A stretch of 64,000 nt of DNA from a bacterium (GCA_030427705.1 JAUIBR010000032.1:1-64000), one strand, 5' to 3'. Shown: positions 8,735 to 17,046, counted from the first letter of the stretch. Notes: generated by a model from the letters alone, not told the origin. Translations and numbers: made by a program.

Positions 8735-8754
8735 TCCGTGGTTCACCCTATAAC
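8726..8754 (+). promoter_or_regulatory. Sigma-70-type promoter for the sigma-region-4-like gene
   Basis: TTGCCC at 8726-8731 and TATAAC at 8749-8754 are 17 bp apart, starting inside the last codons of the protease gene. Transcription would start near 8761. This places the real start of the next gene downstream of it and argues against the longer frame that opens at 8659. Confidence 0.55.
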
Positions 8755-8871
8755 GGTGTCAATGGGAGCGGATTGCTCTCATGTATCGATGAAATCTTAC
8801 TGATCTTTGATCTATCCCGTTCCGACAGTCCCCGAAGCATCATGCTGGGAGGTGACTGGGAGGTATCGACC

Positions 8872-9186
8872 TTGACCGACGATAAGCGCAATCAGAGCGT
8901 GCTGACACCCACGGTGACTGAAACCGAATTGGGTGGTCAGGATTTTGGAGCCCTAACGCCAGAAGAAGAGCGTGTCCTGCGGATGCGCCATGGTCTGACG
9001 GAAGGTCCCGAACACATGCTGTCGTTCGCCGTAGGCGCTAACGAGGAGACGATGCTCAAGCTGGCGATGATGGAGAAAAACCTCATCGAAGCGTTCGCGA
9101 AAGCCGACGCACCTCAGCTGGATTTGGACAGCGGTCACATCGAGGCGAAATCGAAAATTATCAGCGCCCTTCGCGGTGACGAATAA
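8872..9186 (+). CDS. Small protein with sigma-70 region-4.1-like motif
   Basis: I place the start at TTG 8872 because GGGAGG lies eight bases upstream; an in-frame ATG at 8842 lacks a ribosome site. The product is about 104 residues. Its core LTPEEERVLRMRHGL closely resembles the start of region 4 of primary sigma factors (LTPREEKVLRMRFG type). The following helix-turn-helix part is degenerate and rich in Met, Glu and Ala instead of Arg, so promoter binding is doubtful. No other sigma regions are present. It might compete with or bind a sigma factor or RNA polymerase flap, but that is inference. It has its own promoter and a strong terminator, so it is a single-gene unit. Confidence 0.65.
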   Translation: MTDDKRNQSVLTPTVTETELGGQDFGALTPEEERVLRMRHGLTEGPEHMLSFAVGANEETMLKLAMMEKNLIEAFAKADAPQLDLDSGHIEAKSKIISALRGDE

Positions 9187-9212
9187 CCGGTAATCGGTTG
9201 TGCGGTCTTTTG

Positions 9213-9245
9213 AGGCAGTTGTTTCGACAACTGCCTTTTGTTTTT
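9213..9245 (+). terminator. Rho-independent terminator
   Basis: A perfect 10-bp stem (AGGCAGTTGT / ACAACTGCCT) is capped by a TTCG tetraloop and followed by TTTGTTTTT. It sits 27 bp after the stop of the sigma-like gene and isolates it from the fusion ATPase gene. Confidence 0.9.
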
Positions 9246-9261
9246 CTTGCAGATTTGCACC

Positions 9262-9278
9262 CTGAAATCGCGTTTCAG
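9262..9278 (+). promoter_or_regulatory. Short palindrome, possible operator
   Basis: CTGAAA-TCGCG-TTTCAG is a 6-bp inverted repeat about 70 bp before the TTG of the fusion ATPase gene. It has no T-run, so it is not a terminator. Its position fits an operator, but no matching regulator is known here. Confidence 0.25.
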
Positions 9279-9349
9279 CCTTGCGTGTTGCGGGGTTTGT
9301 GAACTACCAATTTTGTATTGAACTTTAGCTACATGCTCGAGGTGGGAGT

Positions 9350-11548
9350 TTGGCAACACATAAGGATAACCAGTGGCTCAAGAAGCGGGGAGTGAGCAGC
9401 GACGTAGTCATCGATGCGCTTGAGCAAGTGCCTCGTGAGCCGTTTGAGGCTCATGATTCGCAATTGGTTCCAGAGGACGTCGTTGGGCGCATGATTTCTG
9501 CGCTTGAGCTACGCAAGGACAGCAACGTCCTCCATGTGGGAACGGGAACGGGATACGAATCGGCAGTCCTCAGCAGCATTGCCACCAGTGTGTATTCGGT
9601 CGAGCGAGACCCCGTGATGGCCCGCGATGCGGCGCGAACCCTGGCTGACAACGGTTATAAGAACGTTCAGGTCCTCACCGGAAACACCCTCAAGCAATAC
9701 GCGGCGAACGCACCGTACGATGGCATCTTGGTTTCAGCGAGCATGCTGAAGCTGCCGCAGCGTCTAGCGAAACGCCTGGCCATTGGCGGATGTCTTGTCG
9801 CTCCGATTGGACGTGGAAAGGACCAGCGTCTGGTTCGATTGCGTCGACTCGACGAGAAACGCTTCAAAGAAGAGAAGCTGGGCGATCTGACGGTGAAACC
9901 GTTGCTGGGCGATATCCTGGTTGATATGGGTGTTGTCGATCGTGACGGCGTCGAGTTAGCTGCCTTGGAAGCTGATGTGAAGGGCAAGCGGCTAGGTGAG
10001 GCTCTCTTGGAGGGCGCCTACGTCGAAGAGGCCGACATCTACAAAGCGCTGGCCAAGCAGAACAATCACGAGCTGTTCACGGCTGAGCGAATGCTCAAAG
10101 AGATGGACCGCTCGCTCGTCGGCGAGATTCCTCGGGCGTTCCTCATCCACAACCGCATGCTGCCGCTGCACAACCGCGACGGTACCCTGCACCTTGTCAC
10201 CACGGATGCCAACGCAAACACGCGTGAATTGGCGACCGCTCTGGGGCTGCAGTACATCGAGATTAGTCTCATCACGCCGACTGATTTTCAGCTGGTTTGG
10301 ACCGCCCTTGAGACCAAGCAATCTTCAGTGCCTAAGGAGCTTGGCGGCTCTTCCTCCATCATGTTGGAGGATGGTGGCGCGATCGACCACACCACGATCG
10401 GGTTCTTCGAGAAGACGATCATCCAGGCCATTGAAGCGCGTGCCAGCGACATCCACTTCGAACGTCACGAACAGAATGTCACCATTCGATTCCGCATCGA
10501 TGGTGATTTGCGTGCACAAGACTTGGATGTGACCGCCGACCAGCTTGGCGGAATCGTGCAGTTGGTGAAGGTTTCGGGACGCATGGACCAAAGCGAATCT
10601 CGCCGGCCGCAGATGGGGCACTTCCAACGTCGTGTATCCGGACGGGTCTACGATATTCGTGCTCGGACCCAGCCTGGCATCTTCGGTGAAACAGTGATGC
10701 TACGTATCCTTCCGCAGGATACGAAGATTCTGACGATCGAAGACTTGGGAATCACGACCGACACAGGCACCGAGATTCGCAATATGCTGCAACAACGCTC
10801 GGGCTTGGTCCTGATTGTTGGGCCTGCGGGTTCTGGCAAGTCGACGACCTCATACGCCCTGGCGAATATCATCGCGCAGGATGAGACGCGCAAGGTCGTC
10901 TCGGTTGAGCACCCGCGGACCTACACGTTGAGCGGCGTTCACCAATTGAAGATCGATCCGTCGCGCGGATTTGATGTCGCGGCCGCGCTCACGACAGTCA
11001 TCGGTGATGACGCGAATGCCATCGTGCTCGGCGATATCAATAATATCGACGTCGCGCATGCGGCCATCCGCGCAAGCCAAGCCGGGCATTTGGTCATCGG
11101 GACCGTGTACGGCCGTGATACGGTCGATGGCCCACGTACTCTGATAGAACTCGGCGTGGACCCCAACGCTGTTGCGACCGAGGTCCTGGGCTGCGTTTCG
11201 CAGCTACTGGTTAAACGAGTCTGTACTGAGTGTCGTGAGAGCGCAGTCCTTGAAGAGGATTTGCTACACGATGTGTACGGGGAAGACATCCCGGACGGGC
11301 TTGTCGCCTTCCACGGAAAGGGTTGCGACCACTGCATGTATCGCGGCACCCGTGGACGAATCGCTGTCACAGAATTCATGCGTGTGAACTCTCCACTGCG
11401 ACAAAATATCTCGGCGGGCGGAAACGTCGCTGAACTACGCAATGCGGCCCTCACAAGTGGGCTGACGACATTGCTGGACACCGGCTCACGATTTGTGCAA
11501 GCAGGTGTCATTCCTCAAGAAGAATTACAATGGATCCCTACCTGGTAA
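9350..11548 (+). CDS. Fusion: PCMT-like methyltransferase domain + MshEN + GspE/PilB secretion ATPase
   Basis: The 732-residue product starts at TTG behind GGTGGGAG. Residues 1-190 match protein-L-isoaspartate O-methyltransferase: VPREPFEA at 28-35, SAM motif LHVGTGTGYES at 61-71, then APYDGILVSA and IGGCLVAPIG. Residues 191-330 are an MshEN/GspE N-domain (LGDILVDMG). The rest is a GspE/PilB ATPase with Walker A GPAGSGKST at 491-499. It has a zinc tetracysteine, CTEC at 625-628 and CDHC at 659-662. The Walker B/Asp-box region reads IVLGDINN, so the usual catalytic Glu is Asp562 and the following Arg is lost. ATP hydrolysis may be weak. GspE-type ATPases power pilus or type II secretion assembly. 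The methyltransferase fusion is unusual. The last codons overlap the following lipoprotein region. Confidence 0.85.
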   Translation: MATHKDNQWLKKRGVSSDVVIDALEQVPREPFEAHDSQLVPEDVVGRMISALELRKDSNVLHVGTGTGYESAVLSSIATSVYSVERDPVMARDAARTLADNGYKNVQVLTGNTLKQYAANAPYDGILVSASMLKLPQRLAKRLAIGGCLVAPIGRGKDQRLVRLRRLDEKRFKEEKLGDLTVKPLLGDILVDMGVVDRDGVELAALEADVKGKRLGEALLEGAYVEEADIYKALAKQNNHELFTAERMLKEMDRSLVGEIPRAFLIHNRMLPLHNRDGTLHLVTTDANANTRELATALGLQYIEISLITPTDFQLVWTALETKQSSVPKELGGSSSIMLEDGGAIDHTTIGFFEKTIIQAIEARASDIHFERHEQNVTIRFRIDGDLRAQDLDVTADQLGGIVQLVKVSGRMDQSESRRPQMGHFQRRVSGRVYDIRARTQPGIFGETVMLRILPQDTKILTIEDLGITTDTGTEIRNMLQQRSGLVLIVGPAGSGKSTTSYALANIIAQDETRKVVSVEHPRTYTLSGVHQLKIDPSRGFDVAAALTTVIGDDANAIVLGDINNIDVAHAAIRASQAGHLVIGTVYGRDTVDGPRTLIELGVDPNAVATEVLGCVSQLLVKRVCTECRESAVLEEDLLHDVYGEDIPDGLVAFHGKGCDHCMYRGTRGRIAVTEFMRVNSPLRQNISAGGNVAELRNAALTSGLTTLLDTGSRFVQAGVIPQEELQWIPTW

Positions 11549-11553
11549 CGTCG

Positions 11554-12666
11554 ATGAATTATCGAAACGTCTTGGCGCTTGGAATTGGCGCGTCTCTGCT
11601 CTTGACCGGAGTCCTGTCCTGCGGTGCTCCAAACTACTGCAAGGAAGGTAGTTTCCCGGAATTCAAAGAAGATGAGTGGGAGCCTTACTGCGAGCGATAC
11701 ACGAACTATCTCGAAGACCCGGGTCAGTACACGGTTGAAGAGGTTACGGAATTCTTCGCGAATCACCCGAAGAAGATTAAGGAGCTTCGCGAGCAGACCA
11801 TGAGCTACGAGAAGGGCGTTGAGGCATGCTTCCAATCCAACCGCGAGCAGTTGGACTACCGCAACCTCAATAAGTGCTTGGAGTACGATGACGAGCAGCA
11901 GCAGCTGATCGTCAACTCGTGGACCGCTCGGATCGAGCCCTGGCTCGAGAATCACCAGCTGCGAATCAACGAAACCCGGCCCAAACTTGGCGATGCAAAG
12001 CGCACTGCGGACCGGTTGATGTTGAAGACGAACGACGCGCTTGAGTTTAGCCGCGAGATGGACCCATCACTCTACGAGAAATGGGTCGCGACGCTCGATG
12101 AGCTCGACGAGCGGATCGAGAAGGGCAAGCGCATGGGACGTGAGTGGGACGACCTCGTCGATCTCGCGTCTGAGTCGGATGTGCTCACGGCCGCCATGGC
12201 GGATCAGATTGCGCCTGAGATTGCGGACCTCAACAAGAAGATCGAAGACCAGCGTGCAACACATGATGACCTGACGTTGATGCGTCGTTATCTGACGTTT
12301 GCGGTCTACGCGTCTGGAAAACCCTGCCCTCAAGGCATCAAGTCTTCGAAAGAGCAGCGCATTGCGGACAAAGGTCTGAAGAAAGAGTTGAACCAAACGA
12401 AAGGCACCAAGCCTCGAATCTCGTCGTCGATTCTGAAAGATCAGCGCGAAGACCAAGACTACGAGTCGTTTACTGGCTTCATTTGTGGGCAGCGAGGCCG
12501 CGGGAATCAGTTCTCGGGTCAGCCAGTGCTGTGTGGCATCCATCGTTTCAAGATGGAGCGGTCCAAGCCCACGTCTGAAAAGCGCAAGTGGACGAACTGG
12601 CGAGTGGTCAGCTTCGAAGAATCTGGGCCGGATACCGGCGTGGATTGTCGCCTGAATAAGAAGTGA
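11554..12666 (+). CDS. Helical lipoprotein of unknown function
   Basis: Starting at ATG 11554 gives 370 residues with a lipoprotein signal MNYRNVLALGIGASLLLTGV ending in the lipobox LSC. An ATG 24 bp earlier is possible and would only lengthen the signal peptide. The mature part is highly charged and helical (Glu, Lys, Arg, Asp), with likely coiled coil from about residue 60 to 260, and a Cys-containing C-terminal 60 residues. No known domain is recognised. The gene begins 5 bp after the stop of the fusion ATPase and is probably co-transcribed with it, which suggests but does not prove a role in the same envelope process. It converges on the SpoIID gene with one base between the stops. Confidence 0.75.
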   Translation: MNYRNVLALGIGASLLLTGVLSCGAPNYCKEGSFPEFKEDEWEPYCERYTNYLEDPGQYTVEEVTEFFANHPKKIKELREQTMSYEKGVEACFQSNREQLDYRNLNKCLEYDDEQQQLIVNSWTARIEPWLENHQLRINETRPKLGDAKRTADRLMLKTNDALEFSREMDPSLYEKWVATLDELDERIEKGKRMGREWDDLVDLASESDVLTAAMADQIAPEIADLNKKIEDQRATHDDLTLMRRYLTFAVYASGKPCPQGIKSSKEQRIADKGLKKELNQTKGTKPRISSSILKDQREDQDYESFTGFICGQRGRGNQFSGQPVLCGIHRFKMERSKPTSEKRKWTNWRVVSFEESGPDTGVDCRLNKK

Positions 12667-12667
12667 G

Positions 12668-13954
12668 CTAGCGGCGGCGGCGCCGCGCCCATCCAAACAA
12701 CGCTAGGACGAGCAAGCTGAGCGCTCCTCCGGAGTTTCCTCCGGTTGAGGAGCAGCCACCTGCCTCGCCGCGGGATTCTGAAATCAAGTCGGGGAACGCC
12801 TGTTGATTCGGGTTGCCCATTGGGTCAACGCTTGGGCCACCCACGTTGTTGAAATCCGTGTTGTTGATCCCAGGTGTGTTGTTGACGTTGTTGTCAGGCG
12901 CATCGAGGCATGCGCCGTTGTTGCAGCCGTTGACGCAAGAGACCGACGATGCGACTTCGCCGCCCTGACACTCGGCCAGCAAGACGTTGTCCAAGCAGTG
13001 AGGGCCATCGGCTAGATCAGCGCAGTTGTCTTCGCTTGGTTCCACACCGCCTGTGCAGGCACCATCGACGCAGTCGCCAGCGCAAACTTCTGAGCCAGCT
13101 CCAAACTCGTCCGTGCACGTGACCTTTGTGGCTGCGTCAAAGCAGTAATCGCCGTCTGCACGATTGCCACAGAATCGGTCGTAGTCCGTGAGCTCGTATG
13201 GTGCAGGGCCACCACATTGGCCGTCACCGGACAGGAGTTGGATATCCGCCCCGTAGTAGTAGTCGAGCATGTCCTGGTACTTCCAACCCAGTCCGTCTAA
13301 ACAGCTCTCGCCGTTCTGCGATGCGGCACCGCGGTTGTGTGGGTTGCGGTTGCAGTCGTCAGGGGTCCAACCCAACGTCGTCATGTCGATATCACAGTTG
13401 GCCTTGCCCCAATTGTACGTCACGAAGCGTTCGGTATTCAGACCGCCGGAACCGCCAGCGCCATTACATGATGCGATGGGGTCGTTTGGGTCGGGGTTCG
13501 CAGGAATCTGGCCAGCGACGTAGAAGGGGGCAACGATATAGCCATTGTATTCGAGGTACTGTCCCTTTGTTTCGGCAACGGCTTGTTTGTGTTTGTCGAG
13601 CGGTCCGTTGGGAAGGCGTCCAGTGCAGCTATAAACCTGGTCACCTTGGCTATCGGAAAGGACGGTTTTCCCTTCAACCATCAGCTTGTAATAGACGAAA
13701 CCGCGGGCCTGAACGGCCTGTGCTTTGAGTGCTTCGTATGGGGCGTTACCGTTTTCGCACGCGACGACACCTGGAAGGTATTCGGTCTCGATATCCAGCA
13801 TTCCTGCGCCTTCAACCATGACGGAGCATGGTGGCGTCAGTGCTTGTTGCCGGACACGAAATCCCGGCATCGCTTCGTATTCCGCAGGGATATCGTCTGC
13901 TTCGCCGCAGCCAATCGCGAACACTCCAATCAATCCAATCAATACACGCTTCAT
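12668..13954 (-). CDS. SpoIID/LytB-domain lipoprotein with MYXO-CTERM-type tail
   Basis: This 428-residue product has a good ribosome site (GAGAGG) before ATG and a lipobox AIGC. A SpoIID-like core occurs at about residues 55-240 (YLPGVVACEN, YEALKAQAVQARGFVYY), a family that includes the amidase enhancer LytB and the sporulation transglycosylase SpoIID. A cysteine-rich repeat region follows, then an Asn-rich linker (NNVNNTPGINN). The end is a sorting tail: GGCSS, a Leu-rich helix and a final RRRRR. Having both a lipobox and a C-terminal sorting tail is odd, because each would anchor the protein to a membrane. It probably acts on peptidoglycan at the cell surface; sporulation is not implied. 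Confidence 0.85.
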   Translation of the reverse strand: MKRVLIGLIGVFAIGCGEADDIPAEYEAMPGFRVRQQALTPPCSVMVEGAGMLDIETEYLPGVVACENGNAPYEALKAQAVQARGFVYYKLMVEGKTVLSDSQGDQVYSCTGRLPNGPLDKHKQAVAETKGQYLEYNGYIVAPFYVAGQIPANPDPNDPIASCNGAGGSGGLNTERFVTYNWGKANCDIDMTTLGWTPDDCNRNPHNRGAASQNGESCLDGLGWKYQDMLDYYYGADIQLLSGDGQCGGPAPYELTDYDRFCGNRADGDYCFDAATKVTCTDEFGAGSEVCAGDCVDGACTGGVEPSEDNCADLADGPHCLDNVLLAECQGGEVASSVSCVNGCNNGACLDAPDNNVNNTPGINNTDFNNVGGPSVDPMGNPNQQAFPDLISESRGEAGGCSSTGGNSGGALSLLVLALFGWARRRRR

Positions 13955-14046
13955 TACAAACCTCTCGCCGATGATAGTGAGTATCGCACCGATGCGGTCG
14001 AGTTCAAGGGAATCGGTGGTGGAGTCAGACGGTGTCAGATCGCTTG

Positions 14047-14076
14047 TTGCCAGAAGATTACGTGCTTGGGTACTTT
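14047..14076 (+). promoter_or_regulatory. Candidate sigma-70 promoter
   Basis: TTGCCA at 14047-14052 and TACTTT at 14071-14076 are 18 bp apart, 27 bp before the lipoprotein start at 14103. It lies in the divergent space shared with the SpoIID gene. Confidence 0.4.
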
Positions 14077-14102
14077 ATCGCTGCACTTCAATGAGAAGAA
14101 CT

Positions 14103-15032
14103 ATGTGGTCAAAGCTGAGTTTGTTTTTTGCGATCGTATTGCTTGCCGGTTGCACGACGCCACTGACGCAGGCGCAACTTGTTGGCGCTTGGGAAGGGAA
14201 GCTTCAAGAGAGCCCGGCTTCCTTGACGCTCGCCGAAGACGGCGGCGCGGAGTTTGTCATCGAAAGCGGTGAGAACGCCGGCTATCGGACAGGGAATTGG
14301 CGCCGCGATTCGAATCAAGTTGTGGTGAACATCCTGAAGGCGGGACAGCGTTCCGTGAACGAGCGCGTGTCGTTCTACATGGAACAGGGTGACCTGGTCG
14401 CGCGGGGTTGGACGTTACGCGGCAAGTATCAGTCGTTTGGCAAGAAGCCTCTTCGATTGTCCAAAGTTCAGAATCCGGCATTAGAACAGGCGATCGAGAC
14501 CGAAGACGTCATCGATGAACCAGTGTCGACCGAACCACCTTCCTTGACGGTGGTGCGCAAAGTCGCGTCGGCCAAACCAGATGTACATGTCGAAGAAGCG
14601 CTGCAGGCGGCGCTCGGCGAAGGTGCGAAGGATGCAAAGTATCTTTCGGCTGAGGTCGACCTCGATAACGATGGTGTCGCGGATGCGATGGCCACCGTTC
14701 ATCCGTGTCCACAGGCTGGTTGCACGCTCTACCTTTTCGAAGGTTCTGCGGATGGAAAACTGAAGCCAATCGGTACGGTGGCCGGCGTTCCTATGCCGAT
14801 TTCGTTGGATGCCGACGCCAACACCTGGCACACGATTTACGCGACGACTCGAAAGGACGACCAACCCTACGTTCAGCAATTGTCTTGGGATGGAGCGTAT
14901 CCAAGTTCGCTCTCCGAGGCCGATCCGGCGCACGGTCCCATCAAGGTGGAGACCTACTTCATTGAGGCTGCGTTGGGTGAAGAGTGGGGCAACCCGGTCG
15001 TTCGCCCAAAGGCCGAACCGGCGGCAAACTAG
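14103..15032 (+). CDS. Lipoprotein with lipocalin-like N-terminal domain
   Basis: The ATG at 14103 (GAGAAG just upstream) gives MWSKLSLFFAIVLLAGCTT, a typical lipoprotein signal, and 309 residues in all. Residues 25-110 look like a small beta domain of the type LVGAWEGKL...TLAEDGGAEFVIE...GNWRRDSNQVVV, as in lipocalin-like or copper-resistance-associated lipoproteins. The C-terminal half contains DLDNDGVADAM, a calcium-binding-like loop seen in thrombospondin type 3 or FG-GAP repeats. A paired-cysteine segment CPQAGC follows it. The frame is open upstream to 13725, but that part overlaps the SpoIID promoter region. Function is unknown. It converges with the metallophosphoesterase gene by a 4-bp overlap. 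Confidence 0.75.
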   Translation: MWSKLSLFFAIVLLAGCTTPLTQAQLVGAWEGKLQESPASLTLAEDGGAEFVIESGENAGYRTGNWRRDSNQVVVNILKAGQRSVNERVSFYMEQGDLVARGWTLRGKYQSFGKKPLRLSKVQNPALEQAIETEDVIDEPVSTEPPSLTVVRKVASAKPDVHVEEALQAALGEGAKDAKYLSAEVDLDNDGVADAMATVHPCPQAGCTLYLFEGSADGKLKPIGTVAGVPMPISLDADANTWHTIYATTRKDDQPYVQQLSWDGAYPSSLSEADPAHGPIKVETYFIEAALGEEWGNPVVRPKAEPAAN

Positions 15033-15823
15033 TAGGGACCTACCGAGCGCTCTCGACCTGGCAGAATCTCCAGGCAGGTCGTCCACCAGCCGGTGAGCAC
15101 GGTCTCGACGAACTCTTCTGGAAGACCTTCATCGCGCATCTCGGCAGCTAGCGCCTCGAAATCATATTCTAGTTTCTGCGGGAGAATCTCGATGGTGTCG
15201 TCGCCGACACGAACGACGACGTAGTCGACTGTAGTCTGTCCATCGTTTGGCGGGCGTCCAATGACACCGACGTTTACCACCTGTCGTCCATCTTCAAGTG
15301 TGCGCACCCAGGGAATCCCGGTATGCGTCACGAATAGAAGGTCGGCCTCGCTTTCATCGAGCAAGTACTTCAGGAAGCCATCGGGGCACATCGATTCCCA
15401 CAGGAACTCATTGGTTCGTCGGGGCGATCCGTGGGACATCAACACGCGTTTTCCGGCCCACGTATGCCTGAATTCGGTCGGCAGCTCGCGAAGCCAATCC
15501 TTGTTGGGCTCGGACGTGTTTTCGAACGTGTAGTCATACGAGATCTGCGCAAAGTGATTGTCGCGAGGGTCGGTGTAGCCGCACGCGCAGTCTTCAAGCC
15601 GGTTTCCGATGCTGTGGTCGTAGTTTCCTTGCATCACGTGGAGATTTGCCGTGTCGCGAAGGTGGGGGAAGACCTTATCCGGTGAAGGCCCAAACCCTCC
15701 AATATCGCCCAGACAGTAGATTTCTTCGGCGCCGTGTTCTGTTGCGGCGTCCAACAAGGCAGCGAGGCTGATGTGGTTGTTGTAGACGCCGCCAAACACG
15801 ACGTAGGTCGTCACGTTCGACAT
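15029..15823 (-). CDS. Metallophosphoesterase-like protein with altered first metal motif
   Basis: This 264-residue calcineurin-like fold keeps motif II (GDIGGFGPSP), motif III (GNYDHS), motif IV (LMSHGSP) and a final THTG. The first motif, normally D-x-H, reads FGGVYNNH, so both the Asp and the His are replaced (Gly and Tyr). One metal site is probably lost, and the protein may be a mono-metal enzyme or a binding protein. Its start overlaps the end of the radical SAM gene by 13 bp, so the two are translationally coupled. That linkage suggests that it handles the product or partner of the radical SAM enzyme. It ends 4 bp inside the convergent lipoprotein gene. Confidence 0.8.
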   Translation of the reverse strand: MSNVTTYVVFGGVYNNHISLAALLDAATEHGAEEIYCLGDIGGFGPSPDKVFPHLRDTANLHVMQGNYDHSIGNRLEDCACGYTDPRDNHFAQISYDYTFENTSEPNKDWLRELPTEFRHTWAGKRVLMSHGSPRRTNEFLWESMCPDGFLKYLLDESEADLLFVTHTGIPWVRTLEDGRQVVNVGVIGRPPNDGQTTVDYVVVRVGDDTIEILPQKLEYDFEALAAEMRDEGLPEEFVETVLTGWWTTCLEILPGRERSVGPY

Positions 15824-16731
15824 GTCACGCCCTCGACATGACAGGTGTAGCAGGCAGGATGGTCCAGCTTGATTGGCGTCATCCCGTCGGCCAATGAGTC
15901 ACCCATCCGAGCTTCTTCAACTTCGATGAGAATCGGACAGGGGTAGACGCCTTTAGCCGTGACCATTCGGCAACTCGAGCATTGCAGGTCGTCTTCTTCG
16001 CCCTCAATCAGGTCGCCTTCGACCAGCCGTTCGTAGTTTTGGTAGCCGGAATCGCGTCGTTCTTCGCGCCCGATTTTAAACGGCGACAGGAACTTGAGGC
16101 GTGGCTGTGTGATGCCACGGTCCTTCAGCAGTTCGATGAACTTCGAGCGCCCTTCAGCCGCGCCAAGTTCCGCATGGCAGGTCGTCACGGTGATGACCGG
16201 ATTGAGCCCGTTCGCCCAGAGTTTGTCGATGCCCTGCAGGATTTGCTCGAACGTGTGGCGGCCACGAATCGCGTCGTTTTCTTCAGCGGTTGTGCCGTCT
16301 AGCGATACCCGCATATCGAAGGTGTATCGGCTGTTTCGGAACGTCTCGCCCAGCCAGGCGGCCATGGCGTCATCGATCAAAATGCCGTTCGTCAGGATCG
16401 ACAGTGGGGCAATCTCAAGCGTCTTCGTGATAAGGTCCTTAATATCCGGGTGCATGAACGGCTCACCACCCGTGAAGTACACCTCTTTGACTCCATATCT
16501 AGCGCCATCTTCCAACGCCTGGAACACCTGTTCCTTGCTCATAAACGGGTGGCTCTCATTCTTTGGGCCGCACGAAATGAAGCAATGTAGGCATGCCAGA
16601 TTGCAGAGCGTTCCGGTAACCTGCAGCCACAACGTATCGAGGTGCTGGAATGCGAGCTCGGGAGCCGGCAGGTGCTTGCGCTCTTCCGCTTTCGCGATGA
16701 GCCTATCTAGATTGATGAGGTCGGTTGCCAT
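15811..16731 (-). CDS. Radical SAM protein with SPASM-like cysteine-rich C-terminus
   Basis: The 306-residue product has the [4Fe-4S]/SAM cluster motif CNLACLHC near residue 42, the GGEP-type SAM motif YFTGGEPFMHP near 90, and MRVSLDG on a later strand. The C-terminal 70 residues hold seven cysteines (LQCSSCRMVTAKGVYPC, ACYTCHVEGVTC). Their spacing fits an auxiliary-cluster (SPASM/twitch-like) domain. Such enzymes often modify peptides or cofactors. No precursor peptide with a recognisable leader was found next to it. It is the first gene of a two-gene operon with the metallophosphoesterase-like gene. The substrate is unknown. Confidence 0.85.
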   Translation of the reverse strand: MATDLINLDRLIAKAEERKHLPAPELAFQHLDTLWLQVTGTLCNLACLHCFISCGPKNESHPFMSKEQVFQALEDGARYGVKEVYFTGGEPFMHPDIKDLITKTLEIAPLSILTNGILIDDAMAAWLGETFRNSRYTFDMRVSLDGTTAEENDAIRGRHTFEQILQGIDKLWANGLNPVITVTTCHAELGAAEGRSKFIELLKDRGITQPRLKFLSPFKIGREERRDSGYQNYERLVEGDLIEGEEDDLQCSSCRMVTAKGVYPCPILIEVEEARMGDSLADGMTPIKLDHPACYTCHVEGVTCRT

Positions 16732-16760
16732 TACTGCGTCGTGGGCCGTCGGAAACAGGG

Positions 16761-16788
16761 ACTATATCGTAGATGAACCGACGGTCAC
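16761..16788 (-). promoter_or_regulatory. Candidate sigma-70 promoter for the radical SAM operon
   Basis: On the minus strand GTGACC (16788-16783) and TATAGT (16766-16761) are 16 bp apart, about 30 bp before the ATG at 16731. The -10 is good and the -35 moderate. Confidence 0.4.
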
Positions 16789-16824
16789 AGGGTTTCAACC
16801 GAATCAGTGGAGCATCGACCCACC

Positions 16825-17046
16825 GACATCACACCGCCTCTTGCTTCCGCCTGACGCCTGCTACGGTTCCGACGCCTAACGGCGTGGAACCTCCACTTGA
16901 GCTGTGTCGAACTACTCAATGATTCAGGGTGGTCATTGGATCATGACAAAACAATCTCGGTGGGGCCTCACGGATCTCGGTTCCTCTCGGTGGCCAAAAC
17001 ACAATCCGCAACCACCATCGTCCGAACGGGCGCGAAGGCGCCCACC
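16825..17046 (+). repeat. Dispersed intergenic repeat, copy A
   Basis: Two blocks recur in the same orientation at 50213-50435. Block 1 (16825-16897) is identical at about 64 of 73 positions and contains a conserved hairpin ACGCC-TAAC-GGCGT. Block 2 (16945-17046) contains a repeated TCTCGGT motif and ends in GGGCGC-GAAG-GCGCCC, just at the stop codon of the lytic transglycosylase gene. The 47 bp between blocks differ fully between copies. Both copies lie immediately downstream of a minus-strand gene. Confidence 0.8.

Noticed and set aside
8659-8871. Longer N-terminus for the sigma-region-4-like protein
   Set aside because: A promoter at 8726-8754 and a ribosome site before 8872 show that translation begins later; the extension overlaps the protease gene.
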